A stretch of 64,000 bases of DNA from Anaerobacillus isosaccharinicus (GCF_001866075.3 NZ_CP063356.1:3648164-3712163), one strand, 5' to 3'; shown: positions 24,850 through 33,937, numbered from the stretch's first letter. The notes: generated by a model not told the origin, from the letters alone. A program made the numbers and translations.

Positions 24850-25428
24850 ATGGATGATGCAAACGAATTAAATCAGACAATTGACCTTATTTTATCAGGG
24901 GATAAACAGGCTTTTGGTGACCTTTACGAAAAAACTATTCAAGATGTGTATAGAACGGTTCATTTTTTACTAGAAGAAAAAACGGAAGTAGATGATATTG
25001 TTCAGGATACGTATATTCAAGTCTATAAAAATCTAAAAAAGTTTGATAAAACGAAATCCTTTAAGCCTTGGATTACAGGAATTGCAATAAAACAAATACA
25101 ATCTCACCGAAGACAGATATGGAAGGGGATTAGGATTTTAAAAAAGATTGAGAAAACTGAGAGTTTTGCTGTCTCCGATAAAACAGATGAACTTATTGAT
25201 AAATTTTCAAACAAGAAAGTTGAGGAGTTGGTTAATTTTCTACCCTATAAACTTAAACAGGTTATTATTTTGCAATATGTAAATGAACATTCTCAAGATG
25301 AGATTGCAAAGATACTAAATATTCCACTAGGAACCGTGAAATCAAGAATTAACGCATCATTAACTAAACTACGCCAAAACGGTTATGAAGATAAACTTTT
25401 TTTTGAGAAAGTGAGGAATGTGCAATGA
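24850..25428 (+). CDS. ECF-type RNA polymerase sigma factor
   Basis: 192 aa; GAAGGAGG upstream. Region 2 (residues 20-80) with VDDIVQDTYIQVYKNLKKFD and WITGIAIKQIQSHRR; region 4 (125-175) with LPYKLKQVIILQYV and EIAKILNIPLGTVKSR. It directs RNA polymerase to a small regulon. The anti-sigma gene overlaps by ATGA. Target promoters not identified. Confidence 0.88.
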   Translation: MDDANELNQTIDLILSGDKQAFGDLYEKTIQDVYRTVHFLLEEKTEVDDIVQDTYIQVYKNLKKFDKTKSFKPWITGIAIKQIQSHRRQIWKGIRILKKIEKTESFAVSDKTDELIDKFSNKKVEELVNFLPYKLKQVIILQYVNEHSQDEIAKILNIPLGTVKSRINASLTKLRQNGYEDKLFFEKVRNVQ

Positions 25429-26480
25429 ATTTTGAAACGAAGGTAAAGCAATCTTTAAAGGAAAAAAGTAAGCATATCACCCCTCCTCAAGAACTGAAAC
25501 AAAAAGTAATGAATAAAATTGAAAATATTGATGGTGTCAGTAAAGTGAAAAAAAGAATAGTAGCGGGGTTTATTGCAGTTGCTTTAATCATCCCAACTGC
25601 TGCCGCAGCTTACCAAGCATATTTAGCTGACGACCTATATGGTTCATTTGAAAATGTTAAGAAGCATTTTGCTGCCGCAACAATAGATAGCTATATGTTA
25701 TTAAATGCAAAATTAGAACAGGCAAAGGGTGAGTTAGGTAAGGAAGAGTTCGGACAATTTTATGAACAATTAAAGGTAATCACAGGGTCTAAGGTGGAAT
25801 ACGGTGACCAATATGGAAATATTGACTTTGATATGATACCTCAAAATAAAGTACAAGAAATTAAAAATGCTCTTATGGTATTACAGCCGTTTTTTGATAA
25901 ATTAAATGGTCATGAATCAAGTAAAGCTATTTTATCTCCTCAAGAATATGAAATATATATTGATGCAATTATGACTTATCAAAAAATACTAGTGAAAAGC
26001 GGAATTAACCCAAGTAATAGTTTTTTAGACGAGGATATTAAACCAGGATTACTAGAAGAATTTATTGCGGCTAGAACTATAATGGCAGATGTTGATAAAA
26101 GAGTAATTAATGTTACAAATGAGCCCCTGTTTCCAATACCTACTTTCACTATCAATAACCAAAATATTGATGTATATTATGGGATACCCTCTCATTCAGG
26201 CTCGGAAATCAATTTTAATAATAGTGAGGTATTTATTGGATATGCGAAATTATTGAGTCCAATTGAAGTTATGCCTAATTCCATTTTGAACATTACTTTT
26301 GATAATGAGCCAGATATTATTGAATTTCAAATTATGGATAAACAGGGTGAAATCTATAGTCAAGGTACATTAGAAACACTGCAATTACCAGATGCAAAGG
26401 GAGAATATTTAATAGTAGTTTTAGGGCAATGGGATAATGTGAATGTTCCCTATGTATTTGTTACTAAAGTTGAAGATTGA
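25425..26480 (+). CDS. Transmembrane anti-sigma factor, DUF3600-like
   Basis: 351 aa, overlapping the sigma stop by 4 bases. Cytoplasmic N-terminus (1-45, VKQSLKEKSKHITPPQELK), one membrane segment (47-65), then a large outer domain starting YGSFENVKKHFAAATIDSY, typical of DUF3600-type anti-sigma partners. Likely sequesters the sigma factor at the membrane until an outer signal releases it. Confidence 0.8.
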   Translation: MNFETKVKQSLKEKSKHITPPQELKQKVMNKIENIDGVSKVKKRIVAGFIAVALIIPTAAAAYQAYLADDLYGSFENVKKHFAAATIDSYMLLNAKLEQAKGELGKEEFGQFYEQLKVITGSKVEYGDQYGNIDFDMIPQNKVQEIKNALMVLQPFFDKLNGHESSKAILSPQEYEIYIDAIMTYQKILVKSGINPSNSFLDEDIKPGLLEEFIAARTIMADVDKRVINVTNEPLFPIPTFTINNQNIDVYYGIPSHSGSEINFNNSEVFIGYAKLLSPIEVMPNSILNITFDNEPDIIEFQIMDKQGEIYSQGTLETLQLPDAKGEYLIVVLGQWDNVNVPYVFVTKVED

Positions 26481-26499
26481 TTATTTATTTAATACTTAA

Positions 26500-26543
26500 A
26501 ATCAAAACAGTCTATTGCTAATTTAGCAATGGCTGTTTTGATT
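26500..26543 (+). terminator. Terminator of the sigma/anti-sigma operon
   Basis: AATCAAAACAG / CTGTTTTGATT outer stem plus TATTGCTA / AGCAAT inner stem. Confidence 0.75.
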
Positions 26544-26610
26544 TAAGGATAATAATATATAATTTTAAACTAAGAAAAGGTTTAATACCTTTTAATCATG
26601 GTCGCTTCTT

Positions 26611-26660
26611 CAACTAAAGGAAGCGGAGAGTTTAGCAAAGTGTCGCTACTATTAGGGAAC
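26611..26660 (+). repeat. Array repeat, degenerate
   Basis: CAACTAAAGGAAGCGGAGAG then GTGTCGCTACTATTAGGG; hairpin-type centre. Confidence 0.4.
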
Positions 26661-26741
26661 TAATAAGAAGTAAAATAGTCATTACCCGAAACTTTTTATG
26701 TTAATTCTTATAATACTATTGTGAAGGAGGTTTTACCGAAA

Positions 26742-27293
26742 TTGAGAGTTGTTAAATTTACGTATATTGTATGTTTGACTTTGTTTTTCTTGGCAGCTTG
26801 TTCTTCTGATAATTCTAATCTACTTGATACTTCAAGTTTAGAAGAGGTAGAAAATAATATGTCGGGTCGAGAATTTAAACCTGTACCAAAGGAAGTCGCA
26901 ATTACTGCTATACCCTTCGAGGCTAAATTTCCAAAATATATGCCTTTTTTATATGAAGAGTCAGAGGTAACCATAGGAGATTGGGATAGGGATTTAAAAA
27001 AGATTGTATATAGTATAGCTTACCATTCTAATGAAGATGGAAGTGTAATAGAGTTCATCGCAGCAAATTTTGACCGTAATTTTAGTATATTTAAAGAAGA
27101 TAATACATATGAGGAAATAACATTAGATGACGGAACGGTGGCTCTCTTCCAAGAAACGCCATTCCCATCAGCCCAACTACACTGGTTAAAAGATGGTATC
27201 GAGTATAATTTACATTACATCTTCGTTTTTAATGAAGATAATCAAGCAAAAGATGAACTTTTTAAAATAGCTAATTCCCTGAATAATTACTAA
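26742..27293 (+). CDS. Lipoprotein of unknown function
   Basis: 183 aa from TTG 26742, five bases after GAAGGAGGTTT (a GTG at 26721 would place the RBS inside the gene). Lipobox LAAC (Cys18). Acidic outer domain (EAKFPKYMPFLYEESEVTIGDW), DUF4367-like in length but not firmly assigned. Confidence 0.7.
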   Translation: MRVVKFTYIVCLTLFFLAACSSDNSNLLDTSSLEEVENNMSGREFKPVPKEVAITAIPFEAKFPKYMPFLYEESEVTIGDWDRDLKKIVYSIAYHSNEDGSVIEFIAANFDRNFSIFKEDNTYEEITLDDGTVALFQETPFPSAQLHWLKDGIEYNLHYIFVFNEDNQAKDELFKIANSLNNY

Positions 27294-27300
27294 ATCTTAT

Positions 27301-27345
27301 TAAAGTAACGAGTGCTTGAGTAGAACAGCGATAATGATTTCTTAT
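27301..27345 (+). repeat. Array repeat, short type
   Basis: TAAAGTAACGAGTGCTTGAG then AACAGCGATAATG; arm clear, 3' end weak. Confidence 0.5.
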
Positions 27346-27386
27346 TCGTTTTAACGCCACAATAATTCAATAAGACTTATGGGGGG

Positions 27387-27929
27387 ATGAAATTGAAACA
27401 AAAGATAATCTTCGGATTAATAACAATATTTTGTATAGTGTTTTTAGCTGGGTGTATAAAATACCAAACATTTGAAGATTTCTTTCATCAAGAAATCAAA
27501 GAAATGCATATAGGCGAAGAAGATTATTCATACTCTCTTATTCATACAGAGTTGAATGTTGTTCACGAAAGCGATGCTGTCGCTGTGTTCAAAGAACAAA
27601 ACAATCGAGGAGACCAGATTTTTATAGCATATTTCGAGAAAAAAGAGAAGCAGTGGGAATGGAAACAAACAAGAGGAGCTGAATGGAATACACCTGTTAA
27701 ATGGTCTTCCATGAAACAAGTACCTTATATTTATTCTGGTCCAATCAGTGATAACTCTATTGCAGAGGTATATGCAGGTAATGTACCAGCAAATATTATT
27801 AACATTAATGGTGATAAAAGGTTTTGGTATGCAATTAGTCCTATTAAAGATGTAAAAGTTACAACAATCAAAGAAGATGGCACGGAAGAAATTATTGAAG
27901 AAATTGATTACGAAAAGATACAGAGCTAA
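27387..27929 (+). CDS. Lipoprotein of unknown function
   Basis: 180 aa; GGGGGG upstream. Lipobox LAGC (Cys23). The outer domain has alternating strands and aromatic residues (WEWKQTRGAEWN) and an acidic C-terminus. No family recognised; single-gene unit between array repeats. Confidence 0.72.
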   Translation: MKLKQKIIFGLITIFCIVFLAGCIKYQTFEDFFHQEIKEMHIGEEDYSYSLIHTELNVVHESDAVAVFKEQNNRGDQIFIAYFEKKEKQWEWKQTRGAEWNTPVKWSSMKQVPYIYSGPISDNSIAEVYAGNVPANIININGDKRFWYAISPIKDVKVTTIKEDGTEEIIEEIDYEKIQS

Positions 27930-27946
27930 ACTTTGTAAAACAATAT

Positions 27947-28094
27947 ACTTAAAGTATCGGAATGCTTTAGTGAACAATTTGGCAGTGAAGGACCTGGATA
28001 CTTATTAAGCTAGGTCCTTTTATTTTTCTTTTAAAATTGTCTTTTTGGAATTGGTAGATAGTGTTAAAATTTACTTATTCAAGTAAAGAGCAGG
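27947..28094 (+). repeat. Array repeat, long type (terminator plus promoter-like tail)
   Basis: Arm ACTTAAAGTATCGGAATGC, then GGACCTGG..CTAGGTCC stem with T-rich tail (28000-28028), then a conserved tail GGTAGATAGTGTTAAAATTT and GAGCAGG end. Same ~145-bp form as at 29489, 30742, 34807, 36203 and 39881. Confidence 0.8.
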
Positions 28095-28132
28095 TTAATT
28101 AAGTAAATAAACTCTTTTGGGGAAGTGATATT

Positions 28133-28621
28133 TTGAAGAAATTATTTCTATTATTTTGTTTCATTACATTTTTGGTTGGTTTTACCCAAGATAACTCTAA
28201 ATGGTATAGCACAAAGGAAGAGGCAATTAACTATGGATTGGAACAAGAGAGTTCAAATGCCATTTTATTATCTGTTGACGAATATAATGGTGAAACCATA
28301 GTGTTTTTCGAACTAAATAAAGCGTTAGGTGTTGCGAGTATAACAGAAAGTAAAAAGGGATTTAGTTGGTATAGGGACAAGGCATTTAGCGGTTTTGATG
28401 GTGATAGTCCTTACTCAACTATGGGATTTGAAATGGAGACTAAGCAAGGTTCAAAGATTTCAATTTTAGTAGGAAAAGCCTTCGATAAAAGTATCAAACA
28501 AATGAAAATACTTGATGGTGGAAATGAAAAAATATTACCTATAACTGAAAACTCTCGTTTATTTTATACCATTCACAATGCTCCTTTTAGTTCCCTTGAA
28601 GTTATTCCAATTGTGGATTAA
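28133..28621 (+). CDS. Secreted or membrane-anchored protein, unknown
   Basis: 162 aa from TTG 28133 (GGGGAAGTG upstream). Signal peptide at 1-18 (KKLFLLFCFITFLVGF) with no lipobox cysteine, so an ordinary signal. The mature part has YSTKEEAINYGLEQE, a pattern seen in many short Bacillus exported proteins. Function unknown. Confidence 0.7.
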   Translation: MKKLFLLFCFITFLVGFTQDNSKWYSTKEEAINYGLEQESSNAILLSVDEYNGETIVFFELNKALGVASITESKKGFSWYRDKAFSGFDGDSPYSTMGFEMETKQGSKISILVGKAFDKSIKQMKILDGGNEKILPITENSRLFYTIHNAPFSSLEVIPIVD

Positions 28622-28665
28622 GGAATACTGTGTTCATCTTCAACTCTGCAACATATAGCTCTTCT

Positions 28666-28720
28666 TGTGCTAACGGGTGTTTAGTTTAGGGAGTGTCGGG
28701 ACGACAGTTCCTATGCTATA
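28666..28720 (+). repeat. Array repeat, short type
   Basis: GTGCTAACGGGTGTTTAG, then GGAGTGTCGGGACGACAGTTCC as hairpin. Confidence 0.5.
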
Positions 28721-28742
28721 TCAGACTGAACAAGATAAAACA

Positions 28743-29081
28743 TTAACGGTTTAATTCCTTGCGAATAAACTCTATCTTTTTTTCTATACCTCTTATCCTA
28801 CTGTTAATAGCATTAACCGCCTTTAGTTGTTCCAAAGTTATATCCTCATCAGCTTCTAAATCTGAAGTCAATACTTCTAATTCATTAAGTAACCGTGAAA
28901 TTTGGTTGATTTCAGTTTTTATATATTTTTTCGTTTTTGAGCAATTATCGAAATTAAACAACGAGGATATTTCATTTGATTGAGGTAAATCTGTTACTGC
29001 TTTGGTGTCTCTTTCTAAAAAAGCAGAAACGGACAAAAGAAACACAATTACTACTATAATTTTTGTAACCTTCTCTTTCAA
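28743..29081 (-). CDS. Exported coiled-coil protein, unknown
   Basis: 112 aa from TTG 29081, with TAGGAGGC upstream on the minus strand. Signal peptide at 6-25 (TKIIVVIVFLLSVSAFL), then a charged helical region (TEINQISRLLNELEVLTSD). The second of two minus-strand genes in the array. Confidence 0.6.
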   Translation of the reverse strand: MKEKVTKIIVVIVFLLSVSAFLERDTKAVTDLPQSNEISSLFNFDNCSKTKKYIKTEINQISRLLNELEVLTSDLEADEDITLEQLKAVNAINSRIRGIEKKIEFIRKELNR

Positions 29082-29194
29082 TTTAGATGCCTCCTAAGAA
29101 TAATGGTACTAGTATTTTCTATCAATAAATTAAAATTATTCTTTTCATATAAGAAAACTAATTAACTTTTGAACAACGGTGAGGCATCTTTGTT

Positions 29195-29255
29195 TATTAA
29201 AGTAACGAGCTGCGATAGTGCAAGAAACTGTTGCTACTGTTGTGCAAGTTTTGAA
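29195..29255 (+). repeat. Array repeat, short hairpin type
   Basis: TTAAAGTAACGAGCTGCG; hairpin GCGATAGT / ACTGTTGC with a 7-base loop; CTACTGTTGTGCAAG end. Confidence 0.65.
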
Positions 29256-29281
29256 GTGAAATAAAATAGTAAGGGTGTTTA

Positions 29282-29443
29282 ATGGAGTCGATTAAACAAG
29301 GACTGTTTCTTTTATTCGTGATAATGATAATAGCAATATTCTTTTCTTTAGTAAGGTTGATAGTTAAATACTTTTTTGATGACTTTTATCAAGTCCTCTA
29401 CCAAAAATCTAATCGTTTATTCAAAAAAAATATTCGGAAGTAA
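29282..29443 (+). CDS. Small membrane protein
   Basis: 53 aa (MESIKQGLFLLFVIM...FKKNIRK). One hydrophobic segment (7-28) followed by a basic, aromatic tail. The RBS is poor (AAGGGTG). Lies between two array repeats like its neighbours, which supports it being a real unit. Function unknown. Confidence 0.5.
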   Translation: MESIKQGLFLLFVIMIIAIFFSLVRLIVKYFFDDFYQVLYQKSNRLFKKNIRK

Positions 29444-29488
29444 TTTGAGAATTAACATTACCAAGATATAATATTTAGCATAATACTC

Positions 29489-29629
29489 TTCCGACTAATG
29501 AATGCCTTAGTGAAATTATGACAGTGATGGACCTGGTGCTTATTAAGCCGGTTCCATTTTTTTAATAATTTTCTTTTATATTTGGTAGATAGTATTAAAA
29601 TTTACTTATTCAAGTAAATGGCAGAATAC
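29489..29629 (+). repeat. Array repeat, long type
   Basis: Arm CCGACTAATGAATGCCTTAG, stem GGACCTGGTGCTTATTAAGCC..GGTTCC with T tail, then GGTAGATAGTATTAAAATTT and GGCAGAATAC. Confidence 0.78.
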
Positions 29630-29684
29630 TAAATAAGCGAAACTTGTAGACATATTTAATGAATTTTTATTTGGGAGGGATAAT

Positions 29685-29912
29685 GTGCCAAACTTTGAAA
29701 GGGTTAAAAGATTGTCCAATATTTTATTTGGAGCAAGCGGTGTGTTGGTATTCCTAATTATACTAAACCTACCGAGATTTAATTTTGAGGAAAAATTTAT
29801 ATCAACTTCTTTTATAATCTTAATTTTTTGTCTAATCTTAGCAATCTCTCTAAGATTTGTTGCAAAAGATGCCAAAGAATACGTTGATAGGGTTACTAAA
29901 TTAAACAAGTAA
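29685..29912 (+). CDS. Small two-helix membrane protein
   Basis: 75 aa from GTG 29685; GGGAGGG upstream. Helices about 15-31 and 40-60; basic loop between them and at the C-terminus. No family. Single-gene unit. Confidence 0.62.
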   Translation: MPNFERVKRLSNILFGASGVLVFLIILNLPRFNFEEKFISTSFIILIFCLILAISLRFVAKDAKEYVDRVTKLNK

Positions 29913-29990
29913 GTGTCATCAGTTAAAATAAACAGAACTAATCGTAAGATACTGCATTATTTGTTATTAGAATATTGTAAACGAGTGGCT

Positions 29991-30056
29991 ATTAAAGTAA
30001 CGAATGCAATAGTGAAAAAAACTGTCGCTACCGTTGTTCAGCTAATGAGCGGTTAA
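29991..30056 (+). repeat. Array repeat, short hairpin type
   Basis: ATTAAAGTAACGAATGC; GCAATAGT / ACTGTCGC region; CGTTGTTCAGCTAATGAGC end. Confidence 0.62.
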
Positions 30057-30072
30057 AAATATGAGGTGAAAA

Positions 30073-30252
30073 ATGTTTGAAGATATTAGTGTTATTAATG
30101 CAGTGTATCAATTGATTGTAATTGCGGTATGGTTGGGGTTAATTTTTTTAATTGTTTCTATTGTACGTAGTAGTAGAGAAAATAAAAAGCGATTAAAAAA
30201 TCTAGAAGAAAAAGTTGATTACTTAACGAATAAAATCGATGAAAGTAATTAG
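30073..30252 (+). CDS. Small membrane protein with coiled-coil tail
   Basis: 59 aa (MFEDISVINAVYQL...TNKIDESN); ATGAGGTG upstream. A hydrophobic segment (11-33), then a short coiled coil (KRLKNLEEKVDYLTNKI). Resembles the common DUF4083-like short Bacillus proteins. Function unknown. Confidence 0.6.
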   Translation: MFEDISVINAVYQLIVIAVWLGLIFLIVSIVRSSRENKKRLKNLEEKVDYLTNKIDESN

Positions 30253-30307
30253 TTAGTTAAATTACTATTCGTATTTTAATCTGAAATACATAAGGAGGCA
30301 CTAGTTA

Positions 30308-30538
30308 ATGTTTAATAGAAAGAATGATTCAAAAGATAATATTAAAGCAGAGATTTTACTGGCTGGTCAATCACTTTCCTTCAAACTTGACGACAGCGAA
30401 ACAACTACATTAATGGAGAATTTAGAGGAAGCATCATACGATTTTAAAAGAATGGAAACTATAAAATTATTTCATCCCGATGGTAGATTGAAGTCAGTTA
30501 TTAACCCATTACAAATTTCGAGAATTTGGTTTTCTTGA
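30308..30538 (+). CDS. Hypothetical protein
   Basis: 76 aa; TAAGGAGGCA upstream of ATG 30308. No membrane segment; a beta-type layout with FKLDDSETTTLMENLEEA helix. Not recognised. Single-gene unit. Confidence 0.6.
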   Translation: MFNRKNDSKDNIKAEILLAGQSLSFKLDDSETTTLMENLEEASYDFKRMETIKLFHPDGRLKSVINPLQISRIWFS

Positions 30539-30550
30539 TAAGGTACCTTT

Positions 30551-30590
30551 TTAAATTAACGATGCGTTAGTAAAGCTAAGACTATAATTT
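30551..30590 (+). repeat. Array repeat, short and partial
   Basis: TTAAATTAACGATGCGTTAG then AAAGCTAAG; arm only. Confidence 0.45.
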
Positions 30591-30611
30591 TTTTTGTAGA
30601 GGAGAATGATT

Positions 30612-30752
30612 ATGTTAAGTAATATAGGAATTCCAGGTTTAATGTTAATTTTATTTATATTAGCAGTAATTGCGGGCGGTATCTCTTTATTTTTTTATTT
30701 ACTATTTAAAATTGCCAAGAAAGAAAATTGTGAAAAAGCGCACTTAAATTAA
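30612..30752 (+). CDS. Small membrane protein
   Basis: 46 aa (MLSNIGIPGLMLILF...EKAHLN); GAGGAGAATG upstream. Single helix (8-31). The opening IGIPGLMLIL resembles the TatA-like or DUF4083 start of short Bacillus proteins. The stop codon lies within the next repeat's arm (TTAAATTAACG). Confidence 0.55.
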   Translation: MLSNIGIPGLMLILFILAVIAGGISLFFYLLFKIAKKENCEKAHLN

Positions 30753-30873
30753 CGAGAGCCTTAGTGAAATTATGACAGTGATGGACCTGGTGCTTATTAA
30801 GCCAGTTCCATTTTTAAAATAATTTCTTTAATATTTGGTAGATAGTGTTAAAATTTACTTATTCAAGTAGCAG
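30742..30873 (+). repeat. Array repeat, long type
   Basis: ACTTAAATTAACGAGAGCC arm, GGACCTGG..CCAGTTCC stem with T tail, GGTAGATAGTGTTAAAATTT tail. Confidence 0.78.
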
Positions 30874-30943
30874 ACAGTATAATAAATTGGTGATGTTTTC
30901 CTATTATGTTATTTTACCCATTTATGAAGGAGGAAAGAGAAAA

Positions 30944-31122
30944 TTGAAGAAATTATTTATCATAATAATTATGGTATTACTACTCACTGCTTGCACTTCA
31001 CAAAATTCTCATAAGTCTTATAAGAGTGTAATTGAGCTAGATGACTTAAAGTTTGAAGTCGAAGACTATGAAATATTAAGCAGCAATAATCCTGATGATA
31101 AAAACGTTCAAGTATTTGTAAA
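30944..31122 (+). pseudogene. Lipoprotein gene, 5' part, split by IS66
   Basis: TTG start at 30944 (GGAGGAAAG upstream); lipobox LTAC (Cys17); the frame runs into the IS66 left end at 31123. Removing the IS and one copy of the 8-bp duplication joins QVFVK to KAIHYQF at 33580 in frame, giving a protein of 178 aa. The mature part resembles the Telomeric-repeat-like DUF5067 lipoproteins in layout only; function unknown. Confidence 0.85.
31115..31122. repeat. IS66 target duplication, left
   Basis: TTTGTAAA; the right copy is at 33572-33579. Eight bases is the IS66 family size. Confidence 0.95.
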
Positions 31123-31205
31123 GTAAGCGTCAAATACTCCACACCTTCTAATAATTACCGTGTTTTGTGATAATCACATTAACATCAATTGTTAGGAGGT
31201 TTTTT

Positions 31206-31529
31206 ATGTCAGTAGATGAACGTAAACAAATGTGGGAAGATCGCATCGACGCCTACAGATCCAGTGGAGTGCCAAGTGTCAAAGCTTGGTGTGAACAAAA
31301 TCAAGTAGGTGTTCAAAGTATGTATAGCTGGATGAAAAGATTGGAAACTGAGCCGACTCACGTCGCTTATCCTCTTACACAATGGGTTGCCATTGATTCA
31401 TCCAACTCGATTGAAGAAACAGCTACTTTAACAGTTAAGGTAGGCGATGTTTCAATCGAAATTAAAGAAGGCTTCAGCCATTCACTTTTAAATGAAGTAC
31501 TTCAGGTTCTTCAATCCCATGTTAAGTAA
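31206..31529 (+). CDS. tnpA: IS66 TnpA accessory protein
   Basis: 107 aa; TTAGGAGG upstream of ATG 31206. HTH segment SGVPSVKAWCEQNQVGVQSMYSW (21-43), characteristic of IS66 TnpA. Its stop overlaps the tnpB start. Required for transposition, role not fully known. Confidence 0.9.
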   Translation: MSVDERKQMWEDRIDAYRSSGVPSVKAWCEQNQVGVQSMYSWMKRLETEPTHVAYPLTQWVAIDSSNSIEETATLTVKVGDVSIEIKEGFSHSLLNEVLQVLQSHVK

Positions 31530-31875
31530 AACACCTATTCAACGAGTCTATTTAGCGGCGGGTGCAACAGATCTGAGAAAGTCGATTGATGGTTTGGCAG
31601 CGATTGTTCAAATGAGTTTCCAATTGGATCCTTTCTCTTCCAATCTATTTGTGTTCTGTAATCGCAAACGAGATAAACTAAAGATCCTTCATTGGGATCA
31701 TAATGGGTTTTGGTTATATTATCGCCGACTGGAAAAAGGCGTTTTTCAATGGCCAGATGAACAAACTACTAAGCCGCTATCGATCAGTCCTCGCCAATTC
31801 AACTGGCTCTTGGATGGACTTCCACTTGAACAAAAACAAGCCCATCCAAAAATGAGTGCAAAATTTATCATATAG
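31519..31875 (+). CDS. tnpB: IS66 TnpB accessory protein
   Basis: 118 aa; start at 31519, in ATGTTAAGTAA overlapping the tnpA stop. Family motifs [18 protein letters not shown] and [17 protein letters not shown] are complete. Confidence 0.92.
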   Translation: MLSKTPIQRVYLAAGATDLRKSIDGLAAIVQMSFQLDPFSSNLFVFCNRKRDKLKILHWDHNGFWLYYRRLEKGVFQWPDEQTTKPLSISPRQFNWLLDGLPLEQKQAHPKMSAKFII

Positions 31876-31922
31876 AGAGAATTGATCAACCACGACACCT
31901 CTCTATATGTTATTCTATTTAT

Positions 31923-33518
31923 ATGAGAAAAACGACGAATGAACTACTAGATACAATTGAAGAACTCGCAGCGAAAAATGCGGATTTGGAAAAACAAAAA
32001 GAAGTCCTAGAGGCAAAAATCAAATGGTTGGAAGAGCAATTCCGACTAAGCCAACAAAAGAAATTCGGGGCTTCGAGTGAAAAAACAAATCCGGATCAAA
32101 TCGAACTTCCTCTTTTTAATGAAGCTGAAATCACAGCGGATGTAAAAATGGAAGAACCTACACTTGAAACGATTACTTATAATCGAAAGAAGCATGTAGG
32201 ACAACGAGATGCGAAGCTTGAAAACTTGCCTACGGAAACGATCCATTATCGTTTATCCGAAGAAGAGCAGGTCTGTTTGTGTTGCGGTGAAACTGTACAT
32301 GAAATGAGTACGCAAACAAGACGTGAGCTAAAAATTATTCCTGCTCAAGTAACAGTCGTTGAACATGTTCGACATATATACAGTTGCCGTCAATGTGAAC
32401 GCGAAGGAATAGAAACGCCGGTTGTCACAGCTAAAATGCCTGCGGCAGTCTTTCCAAAAAGTCTCGCTTCTCCTTCTGCAATGGCATATATCATGAATCA
32501 AAAATACGTAGAAGGAATGCCGTTGTACCGAATCGAAAAACAATTTGAACGGCTGGGTGTCTTTCTATCACGCCAAACGATTGCCAATTGGGTAATATAT
32601 GGTGCAACAAAGTGGCTCTCACCGTTATACAATCGCCTGCATGAGTTACTGCTTCATCTTGACCGTCTGCACGCAGATGAAACAACCGTTCAAGTTTTAG
32701 CAGAACCTGATAAATTAGCAACTTCCAAATCCTATATGTGGTTGTATCGATCTGGTCGGGATGTTTCACCGATTGTCTTATATGACTATCAAACTTCTCG
32801 CCATAGTAAACACCCGAAAGCCTTTCTAAAAGGATTTGCGGGCTATCTTCATGTCGATGGTTATGCAGGTTACCATGATATGAAGGATGTGGAGTTAGTT
32901 GGCTGTTGGGCGCATTCACGCCGTAAATACGACGAAACGCTCAAATCTTTGCCTGCAAGTGTAGATAAATCTACGAGTCTCGCAGCTGAAGGTCTTCACT
33001 TCTGTACGCAATTATTTAAAATTGAAAAACAGATAGAAGAGGAATTTGAAAATTGTAGTCCTGAACAGCGAAAAGAAGAACGTCAAAAACGTAGTCAACC
33101 TGTGTTGGACGCTTATTTGGCATGGCTAAAATCCAAACGCCCTCAAGTTCCACCTAAAAGCAAATTAGGCGATGCCATAAATTATAGTTTAAACCAATGG
33201 TCAAAACTCATTGTCTTTATGAAAGACGGGCGACTTGAACTCGATAATAATAGAGCAGAACGTTCAATTAAACCATTCGTTATGGGAAGAAAAGCATGGT
33301 TGTTTGCCCAATCGATGAAAGGAGCAACCGCCAGTGCGGTCATCTACAGCATTGTCGAAACTGCCAAAGAGAATCAATTAAATCCATTAAATTATTTAAC
33401 TTATCTTTTTGAACACTTACCACAAATAGACCTAGATGATCAGGAAGCACTTGACCAATTCCTTCCGTGGTCAAAGTCCATTCCAAATGAATGCAGGATC
33501 CCTGCTAAACTTAAATAA
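31923..33518 (+). CDS. tnpC: IS66 TnpC transposase
   Basis: 531 aa, full length. N-terminal coiled coil (15-45), zinc-binding CLCCGE..CRQCER (about 118-160), DDE domain with [20 protein letters not shown] and [13 protein letters not shown] (the catalytic D, D and E), then the C-terminal IS66 helix region. Weak RBS; translation may depend on upstream tnpB. Confidence 0.93.
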   Translation: MRKTTNELLDTIEELAAKNADLEKQKEVLEAKIKWLEEQFRLSQQKKFGASSEKTNPDQIELPLFNEAEITADVKMEEPTLETITYNRKKHVGQRDAKLENLPTETIHYRLSEEEQVCLCCGETVHEMSTQTRRELKIIPAQVTVVEHVRHIYSCRQCEREGIETPVVTAKMPAAVFPKSLASPSAMAYIMNQKYVEGMPLYRIEKQFERLGVFLSRQTIANWVIYGATKWLSPLYNRLHELLLHLDRLHADETTVQVLAEPDKLATSKSYMWLYRSGRDVSPIVLYDYQTSRHSKHPKAFLKGFAGYLHVDGYAGYHDMKDVELVGCWAHSRRKYDETLKSLPASVDKSTSLAAEGLHFCTQLFKIEKQIEEEFENCSPEQRKEERQKRSQPVLDAYLAWLKSKRPQVPPKSKLGDAINYSLNQWSKLIVFMKDGRLELDNNRAERSIKPFVMGRKAWLFAQSMKGATASAVIYSIVETAKENQLNPLNYLTYLFEHLPQIDLDDQEALDQFLPWSKSIPNECRIPAKLK

Positions 33519-33528
33519 AGAATACACT

Positions 33529-33560
33529 AATGCCCACCTGAAAAACTAGGTGGGCATTAT
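33529..33560 (+). terminator. Hairpin at the IS66 right end
   Basis: AATGCCCACCT / AGGTGGGCATT after tnpC. Confidence 0.7.
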
Positions 33561-33579
33561 TTGACGCTTACTTTGTAAA

Positions 33580-33937
33580 AAAAGCAATTCATTATCAATT
33601 TAGCCTTTTGAATACTGGGATTGAGAAAATAGGCTCAAATAATATTGACGACGAGAAATTGGAAGTATATATTGAAGCCCATGAAAATTTATTAGATTTT
33701 ATGGAACCGAACCTTTTTGAAACTAACAAGTCTAACATGCGGAGTGGAAGTGGAAGTCAGCAAACATATTTAAATCCTAATGAAAAAGGTGAGTATTTCT
33801 TCACATATATCATTGGCGATATTCAGAATTCCGAAGTAGTAAAAGAGAATGCATTAGATGCTGATATTGTTGTCTTACTTACAAACCCTTCAGGTATAAG
33901 TGAAGAAATAAAAAGAATAACTCTAAAAAAAAAATAA
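33580..33937 (+). pseudogene. Lipoprotein gene, 3' part, beyond IS66
   Basis: Continues the frame of 30944-31122 after the right target duplication (33572-33579). About 119 residues with DFMEPNLFETN and SGSGSQQTYLNPNEKGEYFF. It has no start signal of its own; an internal ATG-like TTG at 33608 lacks an RBS. Confidence 0.85.

Larger units (their letters stand above)
31123..33571 (+). mobile_element. Complete IS66-family element, 2449 bp
   Basis: Ends GTAAGCGTCAAATA and its inverted copy TATTTGACGCTTAC are intact, with an 8-bp target duplication, tnpA, tnpB and tnpC all open, so it appears recent and possibly active. Confidence 0.95.

Noticed and set aside
31206-33518. IS66 as a possible carrier of the array units
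   Set aside because: It has its own ends and target duplication inside a unit's gene, so it is a later insertion.
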